Below, piece by piece: positions 54,444-63,607 of a DNA stretch of 64,000 nt. Position 1 is the first letter of the stretch. The number at the start of each line of letters is the position of its first letter. This DNA is from Microvirga sesbaniae (GTDB lineage Bacteria > Pseudomonadota > Alphaproteobacteria > Rhizobiales > Beijerinckiaceae): assembly GCF_025460805.1 (NCBI RefSeq), contig NZ_JAMXFJ010000001.1, positions 463,859 through 527,858 on the forward strand, read 5' to 3'. Below the pieces are notes generated by a model. The model was not told the origin of the DNA. It saw only the letters and a program-made list of their open reading frames with translations, and did not search any database. A program made the position numbers and the translations under genes.

Positions 54444-55463
54444 ATGGATGACGACGTTTTGCGGCTAACCCATATGACGACGAAGCAAGTGGAGGAGACC
54501 TGTCTCGTGGCCGCAAGGCTGTTGCGCCAGGGACCGCTCTCCCAAGCCGAGATCGCGCGCTCATTGGGAGTGAGCCGCGCCAGTGTCTGACGCTCGGCGG
54601 TTATTCTTGCCCAGGAGGGCACGCACGGCTTGCGCGCGCGACCCATTCCAGGACCGCTCCCCCGCCTGGATCAGAAAGCCTGGACCCGCTCGGCCCGGCT
54701 GCTGGACTGAGGCGCGGTGGCGGCTGGTTTTGCAACCGACCGGTCGACGCTCGAGCGCATCGCGGTCCTGATCGAGCGGGAGCTCGGGGTGCATTACCAT
54801 CCGGGCTATTTGGAGCGGCCGCACAAGGGGCACGGCTTCAGCGTGCAACGTCCCGCTATCCGGGGCCAAAGAACGGGAACAACTCGTGATTGCGGTCTGG
54901 CCCAAGCGCGAGTGGGTGGGGCTCAAAAAGGCGCGCCGAGAGCACTGGACCCTCCTGCTCGTGGATGAGGTGGGCCGCAGCCTCCTGATCAGGCCGGGCA
55001 CGACCAGGGCCCGTCGTGGACCGACCCCAGTGCTGCGGCGGGTGAGCAAGCGGCGCGAGGTCTCAAGCGTGGCACCCATCACTCCGGATAGGAGTCTGTA
55101 TGCGCGCCACGTCTGCACGTCCACTCGAGCCGCTGTGTCATCCAGGTCCTGCGCTACTTCAGCCGCAAGATCGACACGCCGCTGCCCGTCGTGTGGGATC
55201 GGTTGAATCCCCAACGCTCACGAGCAACCTCGGCCTTCATTGCGGCCCACCCGCAGGACTACGCGGTGGCCTATGCCCCCGAGTTGAATCCAGAAGAGCG
55301 GTGCAATGCGCTCGTCAAGCATTCCATGGCGAACGCTCTGCCTCGCTCAGTCGACAACCTGCATCGTCAGGCCCGCCGCGGGTTCAACCGCCTGAAACGA
55401 CGACCCGAGATGATCACCAGCTTCTTTCAGCATGAAGGCCATCCCTTTGGGAGGCTTACGTGA
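54444..55463 (+). pseudogene. IS630-family transposase, heavily decayed
   Basis: Nearly full-length but broken. MTTKQVEETCLVAARLLRQG, PLSQAEIARSLGVSRASV is the N-terminal helix-turn-helix. The same frame continues past two TGA stops (54587 and about 54708) through RSTLERIAVLIERELGVHYH. A shifted frame carries EHWTLLLVDEVGRSLLIRPG, with the catalytic Asp region, and a third has YAVAYAPELNPEERCNALVK, with the ELNPEE motif. At least two stops and two frameshifts make it inactive. Terminal repeats were not identified. Confidence 0.8.
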
Positions 55464-55859
55464 AGATCATTGGCAGATGATAATGAAACACGCGCGGGCG
55501 TCTCTACCTGTCGTGGCCGGTTCCTTGTACGATGTACGGTCGTTCCTTCCGGTTGGTACTCGCACCACGATCGGAAGGAGGATTCAACTCCTCAACGATT
55601 GAAAGCCCCTGCTAGCTGAGCGTTGCAACTTTTACCTGCCGCCCGTGGTGGGACCGCAGGACTCATCCTCAACTATCTGGGCTCAAAGCTTCCGAGAAAG
55701 GCTGACATCCGTCGGCTACCGCGATGTTATGCTTCTCCTCACCGTCCGTTCAGTACATTTAGGACATCGCAGTTGGTCGAAAGGGTTAAGCAGTCACCGG
55801 AGTACATTGCTGTATCGGATTGCCTCTGAGCCTGAACACTGCGCCCAAGAAAAGTGAGC
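55464..55859. other. Intergenic region, no gene seen
   Basis: About 400 bases between the IS630 remnant and the end of the gtrA-like gene. No coding pattern, RNA or repeat was recognised. Confidence 0.4.
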
Positions 55860-56261
55860 TTAGGTTGATTCTGTGCGAAACGAGTAGTTCTTGTGTGCGA
55901 AGTAGCTTGTGAGTGCCGGGCTGAGAACACCGATGATATGGGCGATTGTTTCGCCATGGCTGACGAGACCGACCGCTGGGAAGATGAACCTTGCCAGTCC
56001 GACACTTACAAGCCAGACCTGCAGGAAGGCCGCGGCATTGACGATGGCGAAACGCACATACTCTTTGTGGACAGCGGCGCCAGATGCTTTGAACACGAAA
56101 AGCTTGGCTAGCACGAAGGCGGTGGTCATTCCGAACAGATAGGCGAGGCAAATGGCGAGCTCGTAGGGCATCACGAAGCCGAGCAACCACCGGCTCCCGA
56201 TGTTGACCCCGGCGGCGAGGCCGCTGGTGAACAAGAAGCGGATGAAGCGGGACTCAAGCAT
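55860..56261 (-). CDS. GtrA-family membrane protein, 133 aa
   Basis: A four-helix membrane protein of the GtrA/DPMS-accessory family, thought to help move polyprenyl-phosphate sugars across the inner membrane. It begins MLESRFIRFLFTSGLAAGVN and shows helices near residues 7-25, 33-52, 70-90 and 100-118, ending in the family-typical HKNYSFRTE. Its ATG lies 8 bases inside the preceding FAD-oxidoreductase gene, so it is the last gene of the operon. In mycobacteria a GtrA protein (Rv3789) is encoded beside DprE1/DprE2 and is proposed to flip polyprenyl-phospho-arabinose, which fits this cluster. Confidence 0.85.
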   Translation of the reverse strand: MLESRFIRFLFTSGLAAGVNIGSRWLLGFVMPYELAICLAYLFGMTTAFVLAKLFVFKASGAAVHKEYVRFAIVNAAAFLQVWLVSVGLARFIFPAVGLVSHGETIAHIIGVLSPALTSYFAHKNYSFRTEST

Positions 56262-57558
56262 ATTCGCGTGCCTGTTCAACGGCGCGAGCCATCTGCTCTC
56301 CGAGACGAATGCTTTCCGCGATGCCGCGATCTTCCGGATAGTAGAAACAGGTATCTGCAATCTGCAATCCTTCGATTGGCGTCTGCACGGCTGGGATACG
56401 AGCGGCAAAACCGGGAGGACAAACGGGCTGAGCGTGGCTCAGACGACCCACGTGGGAGGCCACCAGATCGTCGTCAGATATTGTGGGGTTGATCCGACGG
56501 ATGCAGTCCATCGATTCCTTGATAAACGTCTCGTTAGGACGTGCCCAGAGCGGGTTGGTGGTCGGCATATAGTAAGGCACATAGACCACCGACTCTCCGG
56601 TTCCGGTCGGACGGAGGTTTGAGAACTCGATGATACCTGGGATCGGCATGTCATCATCGACGATGTTGACCCAGAAATGAGGCGTCACGGACCGCTTCAG
56701 TTTAAGGACCACGCAGGTGACGCCAATATTGGCAATGCTGTCGTAGGCCTCTCGGACTTCTGAGGGTAGGGCAGGGGCGAGGGCGCTGACGTAGGGCGTC
56801 GGAACCGTCGAGATCACTGCATCGGCTTCGTAACGGCGCTGTGCGGTCTCGACGCCCGATACCCGCTCGTCCGTGGCCAGGATGAGGGTTGCCGGCTCGT
56901 TCAAGCGAATAACGCCGCCCAGCCTCGTGATTGCCTGGGTAAGCGCATGTACCAGGGTTTCGGAGCCCCCCTCGATATAGCCGAGTTCCTCCTGCATCAA
57001 GGAGCGACGAGAGCGTCCGATGCGGCGAATGCGGGTCCAGATCCAGGAGGCCGAGACGTTGTCGGCGTACTCATAGAACTTGAGATCGAAGAGCGGCTTC
57101 CAGAGCTTCCTGTAGACACTCGGTCCACACCAGCGTTCGATCCAGGTCTTGGCGGATACATTCTCCAGAGCGTCCCAGGAATTCCGCCGCGTCGAAATGA
57201 ACATGAGCAGGCCATAGCGAAATTTCTCGGCAAGGCTCAGATGAGGAAAACGTAGCAGAGAGACCGGATCCCCCCAGGAATGCAGAGCCCCGTGCGTGAA
57301 GTATCCCATCGAGGTTTGGCGCCAGCGCATCTGGTCGCCGATACCAAGCTCCTTCATCAGGTCGAACGTCGGGTCGTCGGACTTGCAGATGAAGTGGTAG
57401 TAGCGTTCGATGGAGAGACCGTTCAGGTCGAAATGGGCGGCCATGCCGCCAGCCTCTGGCGCCGCCTCGAGCACTGTGACCTCGTGCCCGAGCTTCAGCG
57501 CTCGATAGGCGGCTGCAAGACCCATTGCACCTGCACCCAGAACGATAATCCGTGCCAT
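56254..57558 (-). CDS. FAD-dependent oxidoreductase (amine-oxidase/desaturase-like), 434 aa
   Basis: A flavoprotein with N-terminal FAD-binding Rossmann motif VLGAGAMGLAAAYRALKLGH (residues 5-24), an Arg/Gly second element (GGMAAHFDLNG), and the C-terminal FAD motif near GLQIADTCFYYPEDRGIAES. The overall layout is that of NAD(P)-binding amine-oxidase or UDP-galactopyranose-mutase-like proteins, including the YYHFICKSD region. It sits between the epimerase gene (3-bp gap) and gtrA (8-bp overlap), so it should act in the same glycolipid pathway, perhaps on a prenyl-linked sugar. Exact reaction unknown. Confidence 0.8.
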   Translation of the reverse strand: MARIIVLGAGAMGLAAAYRALKLGHEVTVLEAAPEAGGMAAHFDLNGLSIERYYHFICKSDDPTFDLMKELGIGDQMRWRQTSMGYFTHGALHSWGDPVSLLRFPHLSLAEKFRYGLLMFISTRRNSWDALENVSAKTWIERWCGPSVYRKLWKPLFDLKFYEYADNVSASWIWTRIRRIGRSRRSLMQEELGYIEGGSETLVHALTQAITRLGGVIRLNEPATLILATDERVSGVETAQRRYEADAVISTVPTPYVSALAPALPSEVREAYDSIANIGVTCVVLKLKRSVTPHFWVNIVDDDMPIPGIIEFSNLRPTGTGESVVYVPYYMPTTNPLWARPNETFIKESMDCIRRINPTISDDDLVASHVGRLSHAQPVCPPGFAARIPAVQTPIEGLQIADTCFYYPEDRGIAESIRLGEQMARAVEQAREYA

Positions 57559-57561
57559 GTG

Positions 57562-58491
57562 CTAGAACTCCAGGACAATCGATGAGTAATGCGGGTCGCG
57601 GAACGTTTCTTCCATGGCCTCTTTGAGCGGCGTTGCGCGTACGCCAAAGATTCCAGGCCAATCGATCACTTCGAATACATCCGGTGTCACCAGCGCTTCA
57701 AGCTGCTTGGTCGTGAATGGCGGATCCTTGTCGACCAACCCGTACACCTTCAGCATGGCCCAGAATGCCGCATACGGAACCTTGACGACAGGTGCTTTCG
57801 CGCCGCTCGCCCTACGTACCAGATGAATCAAGTCGATATAATCGATGCGTTCCTGACCACTGATATTGTACTGCGCGCCTTCTATCTTCCGATTGAGGCA
57901 GGTCATGATGATCTCGCAGAAATCGCCCACATAAAGGGGCTGCCGAAGATAGCGGCCATGGCCCGGGACCGGGAACACGGGAGCCTTGGCCATGAAACGC
58001 GCCAGCCAGCCGAGATGCTTCCGATCAAACCATCCGAACATCAAGGTCGGGCGGAGCACGACGCATGGAATCCCCGTGGACAGGACGAGAGCTTCCTGGG
58101 CCTTCTTGCTTTCAGTGTACCAATCGACGGCAGCCGAATTGACGACGGACGAGCTGATGTGAACGAGGTTGAGATCATTCCGGGCGGAGACCGCCTCCAG
58201 AAGGCGCTCTGTGGCGATCAGGTTGTTGCGTGTGAACTCGTCCTCGACCAAACCGCCGATCTGCGCATGGCCGACCACGACCGATTCGACGCCATCCAAA
58301 GCGGCGGACCAATTCCCTCTCTCAGCGAGATCCGCCTCAACCACCGTGATCTCGGGGTGAAGTTCCCGTAAGATCTTTGTGTTGGATGGGTGCTTATCGA
58401 ACGCGACAATATCGTACCCGCCTCGACGTTTGAGGCGGGCGATCAGGTTCTGGCCCATGAGGCCAGCTGCACCCGTAATTGCGATCTTCAT
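57562..58491 (-). CDS. NAD-dependent sugar epimerase/dehydratase, 309 aa
   Basis: An extended SDR acting on a nucleotide- or lipid-linked sugar. MKIAITGAAGLMGQNLIARL opens the NAD fold; HISSSVVNSAAVDWYTESKK gives Ser and Tyr-x3-Lys; and LRPTLMFGWFDRKHL is a typical substrate-side element. The start at 58491 was chosen at the beginning of the Rossmann fold. It is 17 bases from the DprE2-like gene and 3 bases from the FAD oxidoreductase. It could convert or tailor the pentose handled by the flanking enzymes; substrate unproven. Confidence 0.82.
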   Translation of the reverse strand: MKIAITGAAGLMGQNLIARLKRRGGYDIVAFDKHPSNTKILRELHPEITVVEADLAERGNWSAALDGVESVVVGHAQIGGLVEDEFTRNNLIATERLLEAVSARNDLNLVHISSSVVNSAAVDWYTESKKAQEALVLSTGIPCVVLRPTLMFGWFDRKHLGWLARFMAKAPVFPVPGHGRYLRQPLYVGDFCEIIMTCLNRKIEGAQYNISGQERIDYIDLIHLVRRASGAKAPVVKVPYAAFWAMLKVYGLVDKDPPFTTKQLEALVTPDVFEVIDWPGIFGVRATPLKEAMEETFRDPHYSSIVLEF

Positions 58492-58508
58492 GCCTGATAC
58501 TCGATATT

Positions 58509-59270
58509 CTAGAGAGATGTGCGATGGAAGAGCGGTCCGGGAGCATTGCGCACGCCCATCATCACCCATCTCCAGAACCAAGGAGTGTAGAGAACTTCCT
58601 TGCGCTTCTGGATGGCTCCGACAATGTCTGCCGCCACTTGATCAGGGCTTGCCCACAAAGGTCCCTTCTGCGAAAGGTGCGCCGTCATCTTTGTCGACAC
58701 GAATCCGGGGCGGATATCGAGGACCTGGACGCCGGCAGCAAAGAGCCGATGGCGCAAGCCCTCGAGGTAGCGTTGCAGACCGCCTTTTGCGGCACCGTAG
58801 ACATAGTTGCTCTTTCGGCCTCTATCGCCGGCAACGGATGAGATGACTGCCAGAGTGCCAGACTTGCGCGCCTCGAAACGATGGGCGAGCTCGCCGCACA
58901 GGAGCGCGGGGCTCAAGAAATTCAGAACCAACGCCTGCTCGGCCTTTGCGGATTCCGCTTCCATCTCCTGCTGGTCCGGGAGTGTGCCGTAGGCAACCAC
59001 GGCGAGATCGAGTCCGTCAAACCGCGTCCAGGCTGCTGCAACGGTAGCGGGGATGTCAGCAGTCCTGGCGAAGTCCGCCTCCTGGACCTCGACCTCGGCG
59101 GCGCCCCGCACCTCGAGATCTGCAGCCGCCGCCGTCAGGCTTGCCTGATCGCGAGCGACGAGGACAAGGCGCGCTCCGCTTTCTGCATAACGGCGCGCCA
59201 CGGCCGTGGCGATGCCCGAGGTCGCTCCGAAAATGGCCACCCGCATGGGTTTTGATACTTGCATCGTCAT
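58509..59270 (-). CDS. DprE2-like short-chain dehydrogenase, 253 aa
   Basis: Predicted to reduce the 2'-keto intermediate of a polyprenyl-phospho-pentose, the second half of a ribose-to-arabinose epimerisation. NAD motif FGATSGIA (residues 14-21), catalytic Ser145 and Tyr158-x3-Lys162 in SSVAGDRGRKSNYVYGAAKG. IRPGFVSTKMTAHL and the YTPWFWRWVMMGVRNAPGPL tail align by eye with mycobacterial DprE2 (IRPG-x-V-x-T-x-M-x-AHL, then a Met-rich FRYVMM tail). Its ATG overlaps the DprE1-like stop by 4 bp, as expected for partner subunits. Confidence 0.85.
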   Translation of the reverse strand: MTMQVSKPMRVAIFGATSGIATAVARRYAESGARLVLVARDQASLTAAAADLEVRGAAEVEVQEADFARTADIPATVAAAWTRFDGLDLAVVAYGTLPDQQEMEAESAKAEQALVLNFLSPALLCGELAHRFEARKSGTLAVISSVAGDRGRKSNYVYGAAKGGLQRYLEGLRHRLFAAGVQVLDIRPGFVSTKMTAHLSQKGPLWASPDQVAADIVGAIQKRKEVLYTPWFWRWVMMGVRNAPGPLFHRTSL

Positions 59271-60625
59271 AGCTGAGCTTCGCCTTTTATCAGGCCGATC
59301 CGCTGCGCGAACGCTGAGGAAAAGCGTGGGTCCATCATGGGTTGAAACTGCTCGAAACTGGGGTAGCCCTGCCGAAAAGCATCGGGCGTCATAAGACTGT
59401 CTTTCGCCGGATAGAGCCGTCCGTAAGCTGCCACGGCAACTTCTTCAAGCAGTCTTAGGAGCTTCCGCGTCGTTGTGCCTCTTTCGGGGAAATCAAGTGC
59501 GAGGGTCACTCCAGGCCGAGGGAAGGACAGAAGCCCGGGCGAGGGCAGGTCTCCGAAGGTCTTGAGCACAACAAGCATCGAACCCTCTCCAGATTGGGCG
59601 ATCAGACGCAGCATGTCGGCGACGGCTTCGCGCGCCTGCTCATGGGGCACCACGCATTGGAACTGGTAGAAGCCTTTGGGTCCGTAGAGGCGGTTCCACT
59701 CGCCGATCGCATCCAGCGGGTAGAAAACGGGCTCATAGCTGCCGATACGGCTGGTTTGGCCATTAAGGCCGAGCTTGCGCCAATAAAGGGCGTTGAACGC
59801 TCGGACCGACAGGCTGTTCGTGGCCGGGATGGGAGAAGTGATAGGTATGGACAGTCTTGAGTTCCGCCCCGGGGGTTCCACTCCCTTTCCGGGATAATGG
59901 CGGGCTCGCGAGTAAATCCCGCGGCCGAGATGTGCGCCGGATGCCAAGCAGTCCACCCATGCGGCGGTGTATTCCCAATCCCGATCCGAAGCCTCGGCAA
60001 GATCAAAAAAATCCGACAGGGATGAGAACTGAATATCTTCGGCCTCGACAGCGAGCCCTTCCACCCTCCGGAGTTGGAGGGTCGCACTCAGGATGAGCCC
60101 GGTCAGCCCAAGACCACCAATGGTTGCTGCGAAGAGATCCGGGTTCTGCTCCGGCGAGCAGACGAGACGCGATCCGTCGCTCCGAGCGAGCTCCAGGGCA
60201 AGCACATGCCGTCCGAACGTGCCGAAGCGATGATGATTCTTGCCGTGAACGTCATTAGCGATCGCGCCCCCGACCGTCACGAATCGGGTACCGGGCGTGA
60301 CGGGCAGGAACCAGCCACTCCCATCGGCCTCCGGACGGCAGATCACCGCAAGGATGTCAGCCAAACGAACGCCCGCTTCGCATGTCAGCACGCCGGTCGC
60401 GCGATTGAATGCGAGAAACCGGTCGAGGGACCGGCAGTCGATCAGGCGTCCGCCGGGGTTCAGGGCCACATCCCCATATGACCGACCACAGCCATAGGCC
60501 AGCACAGGGAACTCGGATTCGGACAGTGCCCGAGTAGCGTTATCGCGGTTCTCCGGGCGGTCGACAACATGATTTGCCGAAACCGTTCGGCCCCAGGATC
60601 GGTAATCCTGCCGCCACATCGTCAT
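59267..60625 (-). CDS. DprE1-like FAD-dependent oxidase, 452 aa
   Basis: Predicted to oxidise C2' of a polyprenyl-phospho-ribofuranose. The FAD domain has GCGRSYGDVALN, PVTPGTRFVTVGGAIANDVH and GKNHHRFGTFG, the same order and spacing as DprE1. The substrate domain has FYPLDAIGEWNRLYGPKGF, YQFQCVVP and YGRLYPAKDS, the latter with Lys408 corresponding to essential DprE1 Lys418. The Cys387 that benzothiazinones attack in mycobacteria is Ala376 here. ATG 60625 forms a TGATG overlap with the UbiA-HAD stop. Alditol-oxidase families share the FAD fold, but the C-terminal half favours DprE1. Confidence 0.88.
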   Translation of the reverse strand: MTMWRQDYRSWGRTVSANHVVDRPENRDNATRALSESEFPVLAYGCGRSYGDVALNPGGRLIDCRSLDRFLAFNRATGVLTCEAGVRLADILAVICRPEADGSGWFLPVTPGTRFVTVGGAIANDVHGKNHHRFGTFGRHVLALELARSDGSRLVCSPEQNPDLFAATIGGLGLTGLILSATLQLRRVEGLAVEAEDIQFSSLSDFFDLAEASDRDWEYTAAWVDCLASGAHLGRGIYSRARHYPGKGVEPPGRNSRLSIPITSPIPATNSLSVRAFNALYWRKLGLNGQTSRIGSYEPVFYPLDAIGEWNRLYGPKGFYQFQCVVPHEQAREAVADMLRLIAQSGEGSMLVVLKTFGDLPSPGLLSFPRPGVTLALDFPERGTTTRKLLRLLEEVAVAAYGRLYPAKDSLMTPDAFRQGYPSFEQFQPMMDPRFSSAFAQRIGLIKGEAQL

Positions 60626-62097
60626 CACCACGCCGCAAGCAGGATCAGGAGCGTGAGTACGCCCAGGCCGAGGGAGAACCGGTCCTTGAGAGCGAAAACG
60701 ACCGGGTCCTCGTCCATGCGTCCGTGAACGGTGAGGTGCCAGACCCGGAGGGTCCAGATCAGGATGATCGGCATCATGCCCCAGAGAAAGCTCGGGCGGG
60801 CATAGAGGCCAAGGGGGTAATGCTCGTTGATGAGGTAGGTAGTGAAGATCATGATGGCGCCGAACCCGGCGGCGACGCCTGCGGCGAGCAGGAGTGGCAG
60901 ATCTTTGGCTGTATAACCCCTTGATGCCACCTCAGTCCCTCCGGTGCGAAGCACCCGAGCCAGTTCGGCATAACGCTTCACCATCGCAAGCCCAAGGAAG
61001 AAAAGCATCGAGAAGGTGAGGAGCCATGGCGAGGCTTGCGCCGGCACAAGCGTGCTGCCGGCAATCACCCGCACTGTGAAAAGACCGGCCAGAATGAAGA
61101 CGTCGATAATCGCCTGCTTCTTGAGAAAGAAGCTGTAGGCCAGGGTCACGGCGAGATAGGTCGCGAGAACTGCAACGCTGGCCCAAGGGAGCACCAGCAA
61201 GCCGATTGCGAAAGCGGCAGCAAGCAATCCGGCCGCTGCCAGGCATCCATCCCTCACCGGGATCGCGCCGGACGCGAAGGGGCGGAAGCGCTTGCGCGGA
61301 TGCTGCCGATCCGCCGGCAGATCCACCATGTCATTGATGAGGTAGGTTGCCGAGGCGATAATGCCCATCAGCACGAACAAGAGAGTGGCCTGAGCCGCGA
61401 CAGCCGGTGAGGCGATCTGGAAGCTGAGCACCGGAGCGATGAAGATAAGGGTATTCTTGACCCAATGCTGGAGACGAAAGGCTTTCAGCCATACACCCAG
61501 GCCGGCCCGCCGCACTGGAAACTCGGCCTCGATCGAATCCCTATTTGCGAGGCCAGCCTTTAGGCGGTCGGTCTGCCCCACGAGCACCACACGCTCGGCT
61601 TCTGCGAAGATCGGCTGATCGACCTGCCCGTCGCCAGCGTAACAGAAGCGGTCACCAAACACCTCCTTGATGGCTTGTGTCTTGGCGGCACCGCTGAGGT
61701 TCGTGTAACCATCCGATCCTCGGGCAACGTCGAAGATCTGGAGGTGCTCCGCGACGGCGTCTGCAATGGATTGATCGGCTGCGGTAAAAAGCCCGATCCG
61801 ACGCCCTGCGCGCTTTTGTGCCCGCAGGAATTCGACCACTTCCTCATTGTAGGGCAACAGGCTAGCATCGAACCCAATGCGCTGCACAACCTCTCGCTTA
61901 AACGCAGCTTTGCCTTGCTTCAACGCATACCGGAGGTTAAAGACGGCGAGAGGCTGGGCCCGGACACAACCGATAAACCCCTCGTGCAGCGTGTCGGACC
62001 TGGTCAGCGTCCCGTCGAGGTCGACGGCAAGCGGCGGCAGGTCGTTAGACAGGCTGTCATGGGTGATAATGCGCTGGCAATCGGTATCGGCGTGCAT
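60625..62097 (-). CDS. HAD phosphatase-UbiA prenyltransferase fusion, 490 aa
   Basis: Predicted to transfer 5-phosphoribose from PRPP to polyprenyl phosphate and remove the 5-phosphate. Residues 20-190: a HAD phosphatase with DLDGT (26-30; nucleophile Asp26, acid Asp28), FTAAD, and CYAGDGQVDQPIF. Residues 200-490: a UbiA domain with about eight helices and NDMVDLPADRQHPRKRFRPF (255-274), the Asp-rich metal motif of Rv3806c-like enzymes. In mycobacteria the transferase and phosphatase are separate proteins. ATG 62097 is chosen; a TTG five codons earlier is possible. First gene of the six-gene operon. Confidence 0.87.
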   Translation of the reverse strand: MHADTDCQRIITHDSLSNDLPPLAVDLDGTLTRSDTLHEGFIGCVRAQPLAVFNLRYALKQGKAAFKREVVQRIGFDASLLPYNEEVVEFLRAQKRAGRRIGLFTAADQSIADAVAEHLQIFDVARGSDGYTNLSGAAKTQAIKEVFGDRFCYAGDGQVDQPIFAEAERVVLVGQTDRLKAGLANRDSIEAEFPVRRAGLGVWLKAFRLQHWVKNTLIFIAPVLSFQIASPAVAAQATLLFVLMGIIASATYLINDMVDLPADRQHPRKRFRPFASGAIPVRDGCLAAAGLLAAAFAIGLLVLPWASVAVLATYLAVTLAYSFFLKKQAIIDVFILAGLFTVRVIAGSTLVPAQASPWLLTFSMLFFLGLAMVKRYAELARVLRTGGTEVASRGYTAKDLPLLLAAGVAAGFGAIMIFTTYLINEHYPLGLYARPSFLWGMMPIILIWTLRVWHLTVHGRMDEDPVVFALKDRFSLGLGVLTLLILLAAW

Positions 62098-62632
62098 AGA
62101 TAATCTGGCCAATAATGAGAATTTTCAGCTAGTTAGCCCCAAGAGGGGCAATAGTTCGCTCGCCCTGTATTCGTAGGTGAACGATTGACGCATGTTCTGA
62201 ATGCCCATGGCCGTTCACCAATGGGGAAGCGATCTATATGAAACTTTGTGGATAAGCAACTCGTGGCAATCGGATTGCGGCACCCATTTCTCCCATATAC
62301 CACACGCCGGATCGATGGGTTCGCAGTCTCGCCCCGGCATATTGAGGTGCTTGTCAGCTTGCGCCAAGGCACCGTCCTCCAAGCGTCTGACGCTACGCGC
62401 GTAAGTTGTCATGTCTGGCTGCGCATTGCAGTATCCCGCACGAGACCGAGTGCTACCGGCTTCAGGTCCGTTGTTCATCGCAACCGGGGAATTAAGTTGT
62501 GCCACTGGAATGGAGGCCAAAAGATAGTGCATTAGGCAAGTTGCAATGAAAGTAAAGGTATATTTTCCTCTCCAGAGGGCAAGGATTCCGGGAGGAACAG
62601 GTAGGTGATGTGCTGATGACGTAATCGCCTTA
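62098..62632. other. Intergenic region upstream of the UbiA-led operon
   Basis: About 530 bases with no supported gene. It must hold the promoter of the minus-strand operon; AT-rich stretches near 62110-62130 suit this, but no box is assigned. The right end is bounded by an IS5-family element. Confidence 0.4.
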
Positions 62633-63524
62633 GAGCCCGTCCCAAAACGAGTTCAGTGGCCGAGATCCCTTATGATTCCAGGAAGATGGTGAAGCCTGAC
62701 CTGGAACCGCAATGTGGACCCCGACCACCCGGCGGCAGTATAGCCGCGACGGCTTGCGATACGAAACCGATTTGACTGATGCCGCATGGGCGCCGACCGA
62801 GCCGCTTATGCCTGAGCCGCTCGCCCGCGGATGACGCCGGCGCTGGCCGGCCCGTGAAATCCTCAACGGCATCTTCTACGTGTTGCGCGGCGGGATCGCC
62901 TGGCGGCTGTTGCCTTCGGACCTACCGCTCAAGAGCACGGTCTTTCGCTGGCACAGCCGGAGGCGGGACGCGGGCTTGTTCGAGACCATCAACCACGTGC
63001 TGGTCATGGCCGATCGCGAGCGGGTCGGCCGGGAGGCCTTGCCCACCGCTGCCGTGCTCGACAGCAAAAGCGTGACGACCGCCGATTGCGGCGGTCGGAG
63101 AGGCTATAATGCGGGCAAGGAGGTGAAAGGCCGCAAGCGCCAGGTCATGGTCGACACCGACGGACGCGGTCTGATCCTGGAGCCCCAACGCGCTGACCTC
63201 CAGGACCGGGACGAGGCCGGAGTGGTTCTGCGCCTGTCGCGGCGCGCATTCCCGTTTATCGCTACAGCGTTCGCCGACAGCGGCAATGCTGGCGAAGCTC
63301 CTACCCAGACCACCTCAATCCGCATCGAGATCGTCAGAAAGCCACCCGACCAGGTTGGCTTTGCGGTGGCCCCACGCCGCTGGGTTGTTGAACGATTCTC
63401 CGCGTGGATCAGCCGCAACCGGAGGCTCTGGAAAGATCCTGACGCGACGCTCACGTCAGCCCGCGCGTTCCTCTACGCCGCTTCCGTCATATTCCTCGTC
63501 CGCTGCTTGGGACAGATCTCATGA
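62633..63524 (+). mobile_element. IS5-family insertion sequence, about 0.9 kb
   Basis: The left end reads GAGCCCGTCCCAAAACGAG. The complement of the right end reads GAGATCTGTCCCAAGCAG, sharing GAG-n-GTCCCAA as imperfect terminal repeats. The single transposase gene fills the interior. The left end closely resembles the remnant at 44827. Exact borders and target duplication are not certain. Confidence 0.65.
62712..63524 (+). pseudogene. IS5-family transposase, frameshifted
   Basis: The first frame, MWTPTTRRQYSRDGLRYETD, continues LTDAAWAPTEPLMPEP and stops at about 62834. Homology resumes in another frame with REILNGIFYVLRGGIAWRLL, VLDSKSVTTADCGGRRGYNA and GKEVKGRKRQVMVDTDG (DDE residues), ending VAPRRWVVERFSAWISRNRR. 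A one- or two-base change near 62825-62840 breaks it. Otherwise the length is normal for the family, so the event may be recent. Confidence 0.8.
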
Positions 63525-63607
63525 TTGATGGAACGGACTCCAAGCAATATCGTCCAGAGTACCGTTTGAGGTGTGGTGCGCGGCAAAGAAAGAGCAGCGC
63601 CACGCTT

